Part shown: positions 36,271 through 45,421 of the stretch, one piece after another
How positions within the stretch are numbered: the first letter of the stretch is position 1
Layout of the letters: each line of letters starts with the position of its first letter
Source: Aureispira sp.
Lineage (GTDB): Bacteria; Bacteroidota; Bacteroidia; Chitinophagales; Saprospiraceae
Direction of reading: 5' to 3'
Length of the DNA stretch: 47,422 bases
NCBI GenBank assembly: GCA_024222455.1
Contig: JAAEPD010000413.1
Location: 1 to 47,422, forward strand
Translations under genes and position numbers: made by a program
The notes under the pieces: generated by a model
Seen by the model: only the letters and a program-made list of their open reading frames with translations
Database searches by the model: none
Told to the model about the DNA's origin: nothing

Positions 36271-39200
36271 ATGAGTATGAATTGTAAAAATTATTGTTTG
36301 TTGCTGTTGCTGAGTTGTCTTAGTTTTTCGGGCTTATGGGCTCAAGAAACAGCAGTTTATCGAGATGCTCAGCAAACCTATAAACGAGGAATGCTCTTTT
36401 TTGAGCAACGACTTTATGGCAAGGCTCAAGGAGAGTTTGATAAGATTTTGAATGAGGTGTCTACCTTTGGTTCAAAAAAAGTACCATTGTATGTAGACAA
36501 AGCTAGGCTGTATTCTGGTCTAACTGCACTTTATTTGGGACAGCCAGACTCCGAAAAACGATTGTTATATTTTATTAATGAATATGACCCTAGTCCATTA
36601 GCAACTAAAGCTAAACTAGCCATTGGTAACTATTATTACAATAGTAAAGAGTATGATTTAGCCATCAAATACTTGATGAAGATTTCATCTCTAGAGTTGA
36701 CCAATGAAGAGATTGTAACCATGAAGTTTCAATTGGGGTATTGCTATTTCGTTAAAAAGAAATTTAAAAAAGCTAAAGCTTTATTCCAACAAATAAAAGG
36801 CAACAAAAAATCGAAGTATTATCAGCAGTCTAATTACTACTATGGGATTACCGCATTTTTTGGTAATGATTACAAGGGAGCTTTAGAATCTTTTAAGTTG
36901 ATTGCTAAGTCTTCTAAATATAGTAAGATAGTACCTTCTTATATCTGCCAAATTTATTTTGCTCAAAAGAAGTATGATGAGCTTATTTCTTATGGAGAGC
37001 CTTTGTTGAAAGATAATACGGTGCGTGAAGTAAATCAGATCGCACAATTAGTTGGGCAAGCTTACTATGAAAAAGGTGATTATGCTCGTGCATTGCCTCA
37101 CATGGAAAGATACGTAAGTAAATCAAACAAAGTGCCTAAAGAGGCTTTGTATCAGTTGGGATACACACAGTACAAACAAAAGAAATATGGTAAGGCTATC
37201 AAGAATTTTGAGCAGTTGAATTCTTTGAATTCTAAGCTAGGCCAAAATGCTTTGTACAATATGGCTGATTGTCACTTGAAAACAGGAGACAAGGCTGCTG
37301 CTCGTTCTGCTTTTGATAGAGCTCGAAAAATGTCTTTTGACAAGTCTATACAAGAAGATGCATTAATCAATTATGCAAAACTTTCTTATGAGTTAGATTA
37401 TAATGAGATTGCTATTGAAGCACTACAAGAGATTACAGCAGGTTCAAGTTATTATGGGGAGGCTCAAAACTTGATGAGTAAAATCTTTTTGAACCCTAGG
37501 AACTATGATAAAAACCTAGAGATTCTACGCAAAATGCCTAAGTCTAAAAAGACAAATAAGGTAAAAGAAGCACATCAAAAAGTAGCTTACTTTAGAGCAA
37601 TTCAACTATATAAAGATAAAAAATACGATAAGACTTTACCTCTTTTTAATGAGTCACTAAAAGTAGGTGGTGGCAATACAGAAACAGAAGCTTTAGCACA
37701 TTTCTGGAAGGCAGAAACTTTATTCAGACAGAAGGAGTATAGTAAGAGTATCAATGAATACAATAAGAGTATTGATTTGGGTAGACTAACAGCTAAAATA
37801 CCAGCGAATTCTTCGAGTGGTGTAGCGCATTATGGTATAGGTTATAACTATATCAAGATGGATAACTATCTTAGTGCAAGTGGTGAGTTTGCTGATGCTG
37901 TTGCTGATATTCAAAAGAATTTGAGAAAGATCAATGACAAGTATGTAACTAATTATGTTTATCCTGATGCTTTATTGCGTGCAGGAGATTGCTACCTGTT
38001 TCAGCGTAAATATGGTGATGCAGCTAGGTACTACAAACGAGTGATTGATAAGGATTATCCCAATGCAGATTATGCAATGTATCAACAGAGTTTGATCAAA
38101 AGTATGCAACAGAAACCTTATCAGCAAATAGCTTTATTGGATGATCTACCTAAGAAATTTCCAGCTTCTAGATATGCAGATGATGCATTGTATGCAAAAG
38201 GTTTGGCTTATTTGAACCTAAATAAACTTGATTTATCTAAAGAGTCATTCCAAGTGTTGTTAAACACTTACAAAAATAGTGAGTTTGCCGACAATGCAAT
38301 GCTCAAAATGGGGTTGATTGCTTATTCTGAAGATAGAAATGGTGAAGCTTTAGATTTTTATAAAGCAGCATTCAGAAGTAATCCTCAAAGTGAAGAGGCT
38401 AAGGATGCCTTGGCAGCTATTCAAGAGATTTATGTAGATATGGGGCGCCCAAATGCCTATTTCGATTACTTAAGTACAGTACAAGGGTATAAAGTTGATG
38501 ATTTGGAGCGGGATTCTATTACTTACAAATCTGCATGGAGACAATATGAATCTGGGCAGCAGGATTTGGCCGTAGCAGGATTTTCTAACTACCTACAACA
38601 GTTTCCTAGTGGTATAAATAATTTAAGTGCACACTACTATAGAGGTAAGGTATATTTTGCTCAGAAGAAATTTGATGAGGCTTTAGCAGATTTTGCTTAT
38701 ATCTCTCAAACGGATAATCCTGCTTATGCAGAACAAGCAAATTATAATGCAGCACTTATTGAGTATCATAATAAGGAGAACTATGAGCAAGCATTCTATT
38801 ATTATTCAAAATTAGAGAAGATTGCTTCTACAGAAGAGATTTTATTTGAGGCTCAGCAGTATGGTATGCGTAGTGCCTTTTTGGGGGGCAAAATAGCTGA
38901 GTTGCCTGGCATTGCAGATCGATTCATGAAAAATGTGCGATCTACAGAAGCAGATAAAGCAGAAGCACACTATTATATAGGGAAAGCTTATCTAGCATCG
39001 GAGCGTTATGAAGAGGCTAAAAAAGCCTTCAAAAATAATATAGCACTTTCTGGTGAGGATGCAATGTCGGCAGAAGCACATTATCAGGTGGCTTATATTG
39101 TATATCTGCAACGTGATTTAGATAAAGCTATGGAGTTGTGTTTTGAAAATAATAAGGAGATACCTAATTATGTATATTGGTTAGTGAAAAGTTTTGTCTT

Positions 39201-39402
39201 GCTAGGTGATATCTATTTTGAGAAAGATGATTTGTTCCAAGCTAAAGCAACCTTACAAAGTGTTGTGGACAATTATGATGGCGATCAGGCCTTGCTGAAT
39301 GAAGCTAAGACAAAGTTAGCTAAGGTAGAAAAAGCCGAAAAAGATGGAAGCAAGATAAAGGAAGAGACTGACGAAATGGAGATGATCGACGGAAATGACT
39401 AA
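36271..39402 (+). CDS. Large TPR-repeat envelope protein
   Basis: 1,043 residues with a signal peptide (YCLLLLLSCLSFSGLWAQ) and continuous tetratricopeptide-like helix pairs throughout, for example YYNSKEYDLAIKYLMKI, YYEKGDYARALPHMERYV, YRGKVYFAQKKFDEALADF and YLASERYEEAKKAF, ending in a charged Lys/Glu tail. The even spacing indicates 20 or more TPR motifs. Probably a periplasmic scaffold. Similar thousand-residue TPR proteins are found in Bacteroidota upstream of an outer-membrane beta-barrel gene, as here. It shares TPR content with T9SS factor SprE/PorW but has no lipobox, so I do not assign that name. The ATG at 36277 is an alternative start. Confidence 0.88.
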   Translation: MSMNCKNYCLLLLLSCLSFSGLWAQETAVYRDAQQTYKRGMLFFEQRLYGKAQGEFDKILNEVSTFGSKKVPLYVDKARLYSGLTALYLGQPDSEKRLLYFINEYDPSPLATKAKLAIGNYYYNSKEYDLAIKYLMKISSLELTNEEIVTMKFQLGYCYFVKKKFKKAKALFQQIKGNKKSKYYQQSNYYYGITAFFGNDYKGALESFKLIAKSSKYSKIVPSYICQIYFAQKKYDELISYGEPLLKDNTVREVNQIAQLVGQAYYEKGDYARALPHMERYVSKSNKVPKEALYQLGYTQYKQKKYGKAIKNFEQLNSLNSKLGQNALYNMADCHLKTGDKAAARSAFDRARKMSFDKSIQEDALINYAKLSYELDYNEIAIEALQEITAGSSYYGEAQNLMSKIFLNPRNYDKNLEILRKMPKSKKTNKVKEAHQKVAYFRAIQLYKDKKYDKTLPLFNESLKVGGGNTETEALAHFWKAETLFRQKEYSKSINEYNKSIDLGRLTAKIPANSSSGVAHYGIGYNYIKMDNYLSASGEFADAVADIQKNLRKINDKYVTNYVYPDALLRAGDCYLFQRKYGDAARYYKRVIDKDYPNADYAMYQQSLIKSMQQKPYQQIALLDDLPKKFPASRYADDALYAKGLAYLNLNKLDLSKESFQVLLNTYKNSEFADNAMLKMGLIAYSEDRNGEALDFYKAAFRSNPQSEEAKDALAAIQEIYVDMGRPNAYFDYLSTVQGYKVDDLERDSITYKSAWRQYESGQQDLAVAGFSNYLQQFPSGINNLSAHYYRGKVYFAQKKFDEALADFAYISQTDNPAYAEQANYNAALIEYHNKENYEQAFYYYSKLEKIASTEEILFEAQQYGMRSAFLGGKIAELPGIADRFMKNVRSTEADKAEAHYYIGKAYLASERYEEAKKAFKNNIALSGEDAMSAEAHYQVAYIVYLQRDLDKAMELCFENNKEIPNYVYWLVKSFVLLGDIYFEKDDLFQAKATLQSVVDNYDGDQALLNEAKTKLAKVEKAEKDGSKIKEETDEMEMIDGND

Positions 39403-39438
39403 TCTATAGTTGATAGTTTATTAATTGGCAGTTGACAG

Positions 39439-39473
39439 TAATTTGTAATTGTCACATTCATAATTTGTAATTG
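39439..39473 (+). repeat. 13-bp direct repeat before the beta-barrel gene
   Basis: TAATTTGTAATTG occurs at 39439-39451 and 39461-39473, a 22-bp period. It is preceded by AGTTGATAG and AGTTGACAG variants. The second copy ends in the TTG that could be read as a start codon. This looks like a short intergenic repeat element and not a gene part. Confidence 0.6.
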
Positions 39474-39482
39474 AAAAAAGGT

Positions 39483-41186
39483 ATGATTCATAAACATATA
39501 GGGGCATTGTTGATTTGCATGTTTGCCATGAATACAATGTATGCCCAAATCGAAGATGCAGGAACAGAATTGTTTGCGCCATTTAAAGCAAAGCTAGCAG
39601 AAAGTAAAAAGTTTTTGGCCGATCCTATTTTACCTAAAGTAGAGAACAACACTACCAAAGATGTAAAATATACGGTACCTACACATTTGGTTCCTGTGGA
39701 TTATCCGCCACCAGTAATCAGACCTCTAGCAATGAAGGCAGATAAACTACCTCAAAGCTATAGTTTTTATGCTAAAGCTGGGATAGGTTATCCATTGTCG
39801 CCATTATTGGAGGCTTCTTACCATAGTAAGAACTGGAAAAACCTAAAGTTTGGGGTGACAGCCAAACACCATTCTATAAGAGGTTTGCGTGAAAATCAAA
39901 ACTTTGGCCAAACGCATCTGGATGTAGGTGCTACTTATTATACCAAAAAAGCTTTGGCCATAGGTGGAAGTGTAGGTTTTGATCTAAATGCTAATAAGTT
40001 TTATGGGTATCTCTCAGATAGCCTTCAAGAGACTACGGCTGCTGAATTAGGATTGAGTGAAGATAGCCTTAAACAGCAGTTTATCCATATTGAGGCTAAT
40101 GTAGGTTTGTTTAACCATACTATTAATAGAGGTGATTTTAATTATGCAGGTAATGTAGGCTTGTATTCTTATAATGATCGTTATGGAGCGAGTGAATTTA
40201 GTCTGACACCTGAGTTTGGTATCGAAAAATGGTTTGGTAATCGCCAAAAGCATCCATTAAGAGTAAAAGTGGGGATGAACCTAACTACTTTTAATCAGGA
40301 TACGGTAAATAAATCACGTGTTTTAGTTTATTTCAAGCCTAATTTTAGTTTTACTGCGGGTAGCTTCAAGGCACGTTTAGGAGTAGATTTAGGATTGAGT
40401 GATAATAAGTTTTATTTCTTCCCAGATGCAGAATTGTCATTTGGTATAGCCAAAGGAGCATTTACTATTTATGCTGGGGGAGTAGGTCAGATTCAACAAA
40501 ATAACTTCCGTTCCTTTACACGTTCTAATCGATTCTTAATCTCAAATCCTTCTGGTATTTTGCATACACGAAATTTGGATTTATTTGGTGGGTTGAGAGG
40601 AACTATCAAGAATATCAATTATGACTTTAGAGCAGGTTATTCAATTATACAAAACTTGCCTATTTTCATGAACGATTCTACCTATAACTTTACTCGATTC
40701 GATGTAGACTATGATACTGCTGGAGTTGTGTTTGTGAAAGGAGCTTTAGACTTCCGTTTAGTTAAGAATTTGGTATTAGGTGCAGATCTTACTTTTAATT
40801 TATATTCAGGTTTGAGAAAGTATGAAAAGGCCTTTCATCTACCTGCTTTAGAGAGTAATATCTATCTGACTTATGATTTTTATTTTGATGCTAAAAAGAA
40901 GAAAAGAGGTCGCAAAAAATCAAAAGGTGGTCTTAAAGAGAGCAATCACTTATCTTTGAAAGCAGAGTTCTTTATCAATACAGGTGTTCCTTATTTAGAT
41001 GAAAACAATCAAACTCAAGTATTGAAAGGTTTATTTGATTTTAGTTTTGGGGCAACTTACCACTTCACTAAAAACATAGGACTTTTTGTAGATGTTAATA
41101 ATATCATCAATAACAAAAATCAACGTTGGTATCGTTACCCACAAGTTGGATTCAATGTAATGGGTGGTGCAGTCGTTAAGTTTTAG
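39483..41186 (+). CDS. Outer-membrane beta-barrel protein paired with the TPR protein
   Basis: 567 residues from the ATG at 39483, with signal peptide ending NTMYAQ; a TTG at 39471 would add MKKG but lies in an intergenic direct repeat. After a periplasmic N-terminal stretch with a proline-rich YPPPVIRPLAMKAD, the protein consists of alternating amphipathic strands (SFYAKAGIGYPLSPLLEASY, LAIGGSVGFDLNANKF, VGLFNHTINRGDFNYAGNVG) and ends VGFNVMGGAVVKF with a terminal Phe, as in outer-membrane barrels. It resembles the barrel part of TonB-dependent receptors without plug or TonB box. It follows the TPR gene by about 80 bp, probably one operon, suggesting that the TPR protein binds its periplasmic side (inference). 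Confidence 0.82.
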   Translation: MIHKHIGALLICMFAMNTMYAQIEDAGTELFAPFKAKLAESKKFLADPILPKVENNTTKDVKYTVPTHLVPVDYPPPVIRPLAMKADKLPQSYSFYAKAGIGYPLSPLLEASYHSKNWKNLKFGVTAKHHSIRGLRENQNFGQTHLDVGATYYTKKALAIGGSVGFDLNANKFYGYLSDSLQETTAAELGLSEDSLKQQFIHIEANVGLFNHTINRGDFNYAGNVGLYSYNDRYGASEFSLTPEFGIEKWFGNRQKHPLRVKVGMNLTTFNQDTVNKSRVLVYFKPNFSFTAGSFKARLGVDLGLSDNKFYFFPDAELSFGIAKGAFTIYAGGVGQIQQNNFRSFTRSNRFLISNPSGILHTRNLDLFGGLRGTIKNINYDFRAGYSIIQNLPIFMNDSTYNFTRFDVDYDTAGVVFVKGALDFRLVKNLVLGADLTFNLYSGLRKYEKAFHLPALESNIYLTYDFYFDAKKKKRGRKKSKGGLKESNHLSLKAEFFINTGVPYLDENNQTQVLKGLFDFSFGATYHFTKNIGLFVDVNNIINNKNQRWYRYPQVGFNVMGGAVVKF

Positions 41187-41226
41187 AATGATAAAGACTT
41201 AAACTATTCTTAATAGAATATTAATA

Positions 41227-41266
41227 TAAAAAGGCTTTTGCTCCAACTGGAGTGAAAGCCTTTTTT
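41227..41266 (+). terminator. Intrinsic terminator after the beta-barrel gene
   Basis: AAAAAGGCTTTTGCTCC pairs with GGAGTGAAAGCCTTTTTT over about 16 bp with two G-T wobbles and a 4-nt loop; the right arm runs into the T-tract at 41261-41266. It lies 40 bp after the beta-barrel stop. Confidence 0.85.
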
Positions 41267-41267
41267 G

Positions 41268-41275
41268 TATCTTTG
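41268..41275 (+). promoter_or_regulatory. Putative -7 element of rpe adjoining the terminator
   Basis: TATCTTTG is a perfect TAnnTTTG match placed two bases after the terminator T-tract and 55 bp before the rpe ATG. A clear -33 TTTG is missing; the best candidate is CTGG at 41247-41250 within the terminator loop. Confidence 0.42.
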
Positions 41276-41329
41276 TGCCAGAATTAGGATTTTAAGCATT
41301 AAACCATTAATAATCAAATAGTATAAAAA

Positions 41330-41998
41330 ATGAAACACTTAATAGCACCTTCTATTTTAGCTGCCGATTTTGCCAATTTGGCTAAGGATGTTCAAATGCT
41401 TGAAGAAAGCCAAGCAGATTGGGTACATATTGATGTAATGGATGGACGTTTTGTCCCAAATATTTCTTTTGGATTTCCTGTCATCAAGGCAATTAAACCT
41501 TATAGTAAAAAGGTGTTTGATGTACATTTAATGATTGCAGAGCCAGAGAAATATATAGAGCAGTTTAGAGATGCTGGAGCCGATATTATTACAGTACATT
41601 ATGAGGCTTGTGATCACTTGCATAGAACCTTGCAGCAGATAAAAGCAACTGGTGCTCAAGCTGGTGTTGCACTTAATCCGCATACACCAGTCAGTTTGTT
41701 GAGTGATGTATTGGAAGATGTTGATTTAGTATGCCTAATGTCTGTTAATCCAGGTTTTGGCGGTCAAAAATTTATTTATCGTACGCTCCAAAAAGTACGT
41801 GATCTAAAGGAAGAGATTATCACTCGTAATCTAAAAACAAAAATAGAAATAGATGGGGGAGTTGGTTTGCAAAATGCAGAGGTATTGCTGCAAGCTGGTG
41901 CTGATGTATTAGTGGCAGGAAGTGCGGTGTTCAAGGCACCTAACCCTATGGATATGATTGTGCAGTTGAAGAGTGTTGGTAAGGAGAAAATGGTATAG
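41330..41998 (+). CDS. rpe: Ribulose-phosphate 3-epimerase
   Basis: TIM-barrel enzyme of 222 residues interconverting D-ribulose 5-phosphate and D-xylulose 5-phosphate in the pentose phosphate pathway. Family motifs: IAPSILAADFANL at the start (catalytic Ser), WVHIDVMDGRFVPNISFG with metal-binding His and catalytic Asp, VFDVHLMIAEPEKYI with the second His, LMSVNPGFGGQKFI, and IEIDGGVGLQNAE carrying the catalytic Asp and phosphate-binding loop. Normal length. Monocistronic, with a terminator and -7 element directly upstream. Confidence 0.97.
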   Translation: MKHLIAPSILAADFANLAKDVQMLEESQADWVHIDVMDGRFVPNISFGFPVIKAIKPYSKKVFDVHLMIAEPEKYIEQFRDAGADIITVHYEACDHLHRTLQQIKATGAQAGVALNPHTPVSLLSDVLEDVDLVCLMSVNPGFGGQKFIYRTLQKVRDLKEEIITRNLKTKIEIDGGVGLQNAEVLLQAGADVLVAGSAVFKAPNPMDMIVQLKSVGKEKMV

Positions 41999-42093
41999 AG
42001 TATGTTTAGGTTATGCTAACTCACAACAGTCTAGTGTTTTGGCATAAGAATTGAATTTCTTGCTTAAATCTATCACGTCCAAAACAAAAGAGT

Positions 42094-42837
42094 ATGCAAC
42101 AATTTTCAGTGTTTTCAATCTTTCTGTTTTTTATTTCTACTACATTTATCAATGCTCAATCTTTTGAAGAAAACCAAGCAAGAGTTTATCAGTTAGATAC
42201 TTTCACTACAGCACAGTGGAAGGCCCATATAGATGCGGGGAATGATATGAATGAAGTACTTTATATGGAGGGGAAAACTGAGTATACTGTATTTAATCTT
42301 TTTGCACATGGTTATGGGTTTTATTGCCAAGATGATCGCAAAGATTTGGTTTATCAGGTTGTGAAAACAACAAAAAAGCCATTAATAACTCCTTTTTTCT
42401 TTTTGGATGATGCTTGTTGGGAAAGAGCAAAAGATGTAATGGAGTATTATTCTTTATTAATTGAACATGAACATAAGCTAAAAGAAGCAGATTTTAAGTC
42501 TGTCTATGATACCTATTTTAGTCATGAGGATACTAGAGATTATGTAGATCTTGAAAAGAAGACAATGCTCATTTATGCCTGCCAGTTTGATTATACCAAG
42601 ACAGCTCAACAAATAATAAAAACGGCTAAGAAGAGCTTAAACCATGTAGATAAAACGGGCAAAAATGCTTTGTTTTATGCTTGTGAAAACGGGAATCTTA
42701 CGCTTATTAAGAGTTTAATAGATAAAGGTATAAAAGTAGATAGAAAAGATAAAACAGGTAAAAAAGCAATTGATTATTGTAAGTCTAAAGACGCTCAAAA
42801 AGTACTAAAAAAGGTAATGCGCAAAAAGAAAAAATAA
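42094..42837 (+). CDS. Secreted ankyrin-repeat protein
   Basis: 247 residues with a signal peptide (FSVFSIFLFFISTTFINAQ). The C-terminal 90 residues contain ankyrin motifs: KKTMLIYACQFDYTKTAQQII, GKNALFYACENGNLTLIKSL and IDKGIKVDRKDKTGKKAIDY, followed by a very basic tail (VLKKVMRKKKK). The middle part is rich in aromatic and charged residues and unassigned. Probably periplasmic and protein-binding; partner unknown. It stands alone between rpe and a hairpin. Confidence 0.8.
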   Translation: MQQFSVFSIFLFFISTTFINAQSFEENQARVYQLDTFTTAQWKAHIDAGNDMNEVLYMEGKTEYTVFNLFAHGYGFYCQDDRKDLVYQVVKTTKKPLITPFFFLDDACWERAKDVMEYYSLLIEHEHKLKEADFKSVYDTYFSHEDTRDYVDLEKKTMLIYACQFDYTKTAQQIIKTAKKSLNHVDKTGKNALFYACENGNLTLIKSLIDKGIKVDRKDKTGKKAIDYCKSKDAQKVLKKVMRKKKK

Positions 42838-42860
42838 GCCCACTAAAGAAATATAAAATG

Positions 42861-42890
42861 AGCCATCTCTTTAATATAAAGGAGATGGCT
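42861..42890 (+). terminator. Hairpin after the ankyrin gene
   Basis: AGCCATCTC (42861-42869) pairs perfectly with GAGATGGCT (42882-42890) around a 12-nt AT loop. The following TATTCTATAT is only moderately U-rich, so this is a likely but not ideal terminator, 24 bp after the stop. Confidence 0.58.
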
Positions 42891-43000
42891 TATTCTATAT
42901 ATAGAACAGGACTAAACTTAATGCACTGATTTTCCCAGTTCAATGAAATTTTCTTATTTTCATTCATTGCAAAAACTTAGTAGCTCTAAAAACTTAAACA

Positions 43001-43777
43001 ATGGCATTATTCAAAACAACTCAACAGCATATCAAAGACCTTGCACATCTGGCAAAATGGGTCTACATGGATGCAACCGATCAAAATTACAACTCTGAAG
43101 AAAAGAGCCAAGAATATGATGAGCTAGCACACAAGATGTTTCATCGACATCGTTTAGGTAGATTTATAGTAGAGCTATTGCAAAAGTATCATCCACACGA
43201 TCCTGCAGATAAGCTTCATATTTGTGAAAGGGCAGCAGGTGGAGGAATCATTACACACCTTTTGTATGAGAGTGGCTATACTAATATTAGAGCAACAGAC
43301 CTAAATGCTACGCAACTTGATTTGTTGAAACAAAAGTTGCCTAATATTTATACTGCTGTAGAAAATATTAATGACCCAATAGATGGTGTAGAAAATGATA
43401 CTTTTGATGTAATGCTCCAAGTTGGCGCAACTCGATTTATAACCCCAGAAGGTCAAAAAATATATGTAAAAGAGGCTTATAGAACACTAAAAGAAGGTGC
43501 TTTACTCATTTGGCCAGTATTTGTAGCTGAGGAATTTTTGTCGAAAGTTAGGCATGGTTTAGGGCAACACAAGTCAAGTTCTTATGGAATAGCTTGGTTA
43601 CTAGAACAAACAGGGTTTGAGATCATTGAAGCGCCATTGGTAGTCCATGGACGCTACGGTTCTTTGAGTGGAATAGTACTGGTTGCTAAAAAATTAGCGG
43701 AACCTCAAACTACAACTAAGGTGAAAAGTGCAATTGCATTGACCAAAATGCGTAAAAATATAGTGGTTTTGAAATAA
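43001..43777 (+). CDS. Class I SAM-dependent methyltransferase
   Basis: 258 residues, cytoplasmic. The SAM-binding fold is seen from about residue 70: LHICERAAGGGIITHLL (motif I, with the unusual E-R-A-A-G-G-G in place of D-x-G-x-G-x-G), NIRATDLNATQLDLL (motif II, acidic residue), DTFDVMLQVGATRFI (motif IV), then EAYRTLKEGALLIWPVF (motif VI-like). A helical N-terminal region with WVYMDATDQNYNSEEKSQEYDELAHKMFHRHRLGRFI precedes it. The substrate cannot be told from sequence. Single gene flanked by a hairpin upstream and minus-strand genes downstream. Confidence 0.83.
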   Translation: MALFKTTQQHIKDLAHLAKWVYMDATDQNYNSEEKSQEYDELAHKMFHRHRLGRFIVELLQKYHPHDPADKLHICERAAGGGIITHLLYESGYTNIRATDLNATQLDLLKQKLPNIYTAVENINDPIDGVENDTFDVMLQVGATRFITPEGQKIYVKEAYRTLKEGALLIWPVFVAEEFLSKVRHGLGQHKSSSYGIAWLLEQTGFEIIEAPLVVHGRYGSLSGIVLVAKKLAEPQTTTKVKSAIALTKMRKNIVVLK

Positions 43778-43829
43778 AGAAATGGAGATACTTACTTATA
43801 ATCAGACATGGCCTACAGTATGCTGTTAT

Positions 43830-44144
43830 CTAATCTTTTTCTTTTAGGAGTTTAATTATTTTTTCTAGATTTAGCATTTGTTCATCTTTAATAGAATCTC
43901 TGAATTGATAATGTTTTTTTAATTCAGAAATCTCTTCAAGTTTTGAGTCAAGTAATCCTTGAATCTTTATAAGATCAATAGATTGATCCATAATTGTATC
44001 TTTTAAAACCCTATAGTCTGATTTTAGGGTTTTTAACTCTACTCTAACCTCTTCACAGTCACAATTCTGCAAAGAACAACTTTGTACTAAAAATAGTGAT
44101 ATTATTGTGATTAGAACAGTTAGCTTAGGTAAGGAAAACAACAT
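43830..44144 (-). CDS. Small coiled-coil lipoprotein
   Basis: 104 residues: lipoprotein signal (LPKLTVLITIISLFLVQSC, Cys at about 23), a second pair of Cys in NCDCEE, then a continuous heptad-type coiled coil (about 33-104) rich in Leu, Ile, Lys and Glu. The size and layout recall small periplasmic spacer lipoproteins, but no family is recognised. It follows the NPSFE-OmpA gene on the same strand with a 7-bp gap, so the two are co-transcribed; both could work together at the outer membrane-peptidoglycan interface. Confidence 0.7.
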   Translation of the reverse strand: MLFSLPKLTVLITIISLFLVQSCSLQNCDCEEVRVELKTLKSDYRVLKDTIMDQSIDLIKIQGLLDSKLEEISELKKHYQFRDSIKDEQMLNLEKIIKLLKEKD

Positions 44145-44151
44145 TTAGAGC

Positions 44152-45324
44152 TTATTTTTTCAAGAGTTTAAACTGAACACGCTCATTACGAGCCCTACCT
44201 TCGGCTGTATCATTGAGTGCCACAGGGCGAGATTGGCCAAAACCTCTATGAGATAGACGAGTTTGTGCAATACCACTAGCAATCAAATAATTTTGAACAG
44301 CTTCAGCGCGTCGTTTAGAAAGCTCTTGATTTTTTTGAGGAGAACCACCTCTATCATGAGTATGGCCTGATATTTCGATCACATAGCTAGGATGCATTTT
44401 TAGAGTACCGACCAAATCATCAAGCCCCTTATTAGAACCAGTTAAAAAAGTAGCCTTATTTTTTTCAAATTCTACACCTTTCATGATCACGGTCTGCCCA
44501 ACACTATAAGATTTTTTAGAAACCTTCATATCCACTACAATACGTTCTTGACGCATTGTTGCTATGTAGTCAAAAGTGCCACAATCACAAGCAAAATTAC
44601 TTTTTAGGCTAGTTGCACAGATGTCATCTACATAGTAATAAGCAAAATCTACATGAGGGTTTTTGAATTTTTCGATAGCTACTGCACCAGTTACTTTAGT
44701 ACTTCTGTCATCATTGAAATTGCCAACGATGAGGTATTGCTCCCCACCCGTAGCCTTATAAGTACAAGAAACTTCCACCCAATTTCGATCTGTGAGAGGA
44801 CCTTTATCCTCTTTTAGTAGATAGGTGAATGTCTTGTCTATAGGTTGTTCATGATCTTCTCGCAAAGGAATTCTTGATCCTGTAATTCCCAAAGCACCAA
44901 CAGCTCTGTTAGAGGAGTGGGCTAGTAAGATATGTGCTTTGATGCAGTATTTTTCGCCAGCTCGCATAGGTTGCTTGAGTTGTACCTGCACATACTCTCT
45001 GAAATTTCGTTTATTGTATCGACTCGCATAGGCATAGATACCAGCATAGCCATAACCACTTCGAGCCTTTGTTTCTCCCATTTTGTTGGTAGGAATATCT
45101 ACATTAGGGCCAGCAGCTCTACGATGAAAATAGTCTGGACTAGCCTTAGTAGGTGAAGTCCAATAAGTAGAGTTGGCTACTTCACCTAGATCACCAGGAA
45201 CTTTTTTGTATTGTTCAAAACTAGGATTTTTGACCAAGTTTTGTAATACTTGAGCATTACTTTGAGCCCTTATTAAGAATAAGGTAATTGTAGATAAAAA
45301 TAAATAAGGTAGTCTTTTTAGCAT
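44152..45324 (-). CDS. OmpA-family protein with N-terminal NPSFE lectin-like domain
   Basis: 390 residues with signal peptide ending QSNAQ (about 24). Domain 1 (about 30-237) begins LVKNPSFEQY and ends YYYVDDICA, the same kind of jelly-roll-like module as the NGDFE units of the giant adhesin. A CDCG linker leads to the OmpA C-terminal domain (about 290-388): GVEFEKNKATFL, IEISGHTHDRGGSPQKNQEL, LSKRRAEAVQNYLIASGIA, LSHRGFGQSRP and RNERVQF. The peptidoglycan-contacting Asp (in HTHDRGG) and Arg (in SKRRAEAV) are present. Thus it can anchor a possible glycan-binding module to peptidoglycan. It is first in a two-gene unit with the coiled-coil lipoprotein. Confidence 0.9.
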   Translation of the reverse strand: MLKRLPYLFLSTITLFLIRAQSNAQVLQNLVKNPSFEQYKKVPGDLGEVANSTYWTSPTKASPDYFHRRAAGPNVDIPTNKMGETKARSGYGYAGIYAYASRYNKRNFREYVQVQLKQPMRAGEKYCIKAHILLAHSSNRAVGALGITGSRIPLREDHEQPIDKTFTYLLKEDKGPLTDRNWVEVSCTYKATGGEQYLIVGNFNDDRSTKVTGAVAIEKFKNPHVDFAYYYVDDICATSLKSNFACDCGTFDYIATMRQERIVVDMKVSKKSYSVGQTVIMKGVEFEKNKATFLTGSNKGLDDLVGTLKMHPSYVIEISGHTHDRGGSPQKNQELSKRRAEAVQNYLIASGIAQTRLSHRGFGQSRPVALNDTAEGRARNERVQFKLLKK

Positions 45325-45421
45325 ATTTGTTCATTTTAACTGAGCTATAGCCTGCTAGTTTTTGTTTTTAAAGTTATAGTAGGAAAATTAAAAAATAGCA
45401 GACTATTAACTAAACATAAAA

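Noticed and set aside
36271-39402. Assignment of the TPR protein as SprE/PorW
   Set aside because: It lacks a lipobox and is paired with a beta-barrel gene; TPR content alone is not enough for that name.
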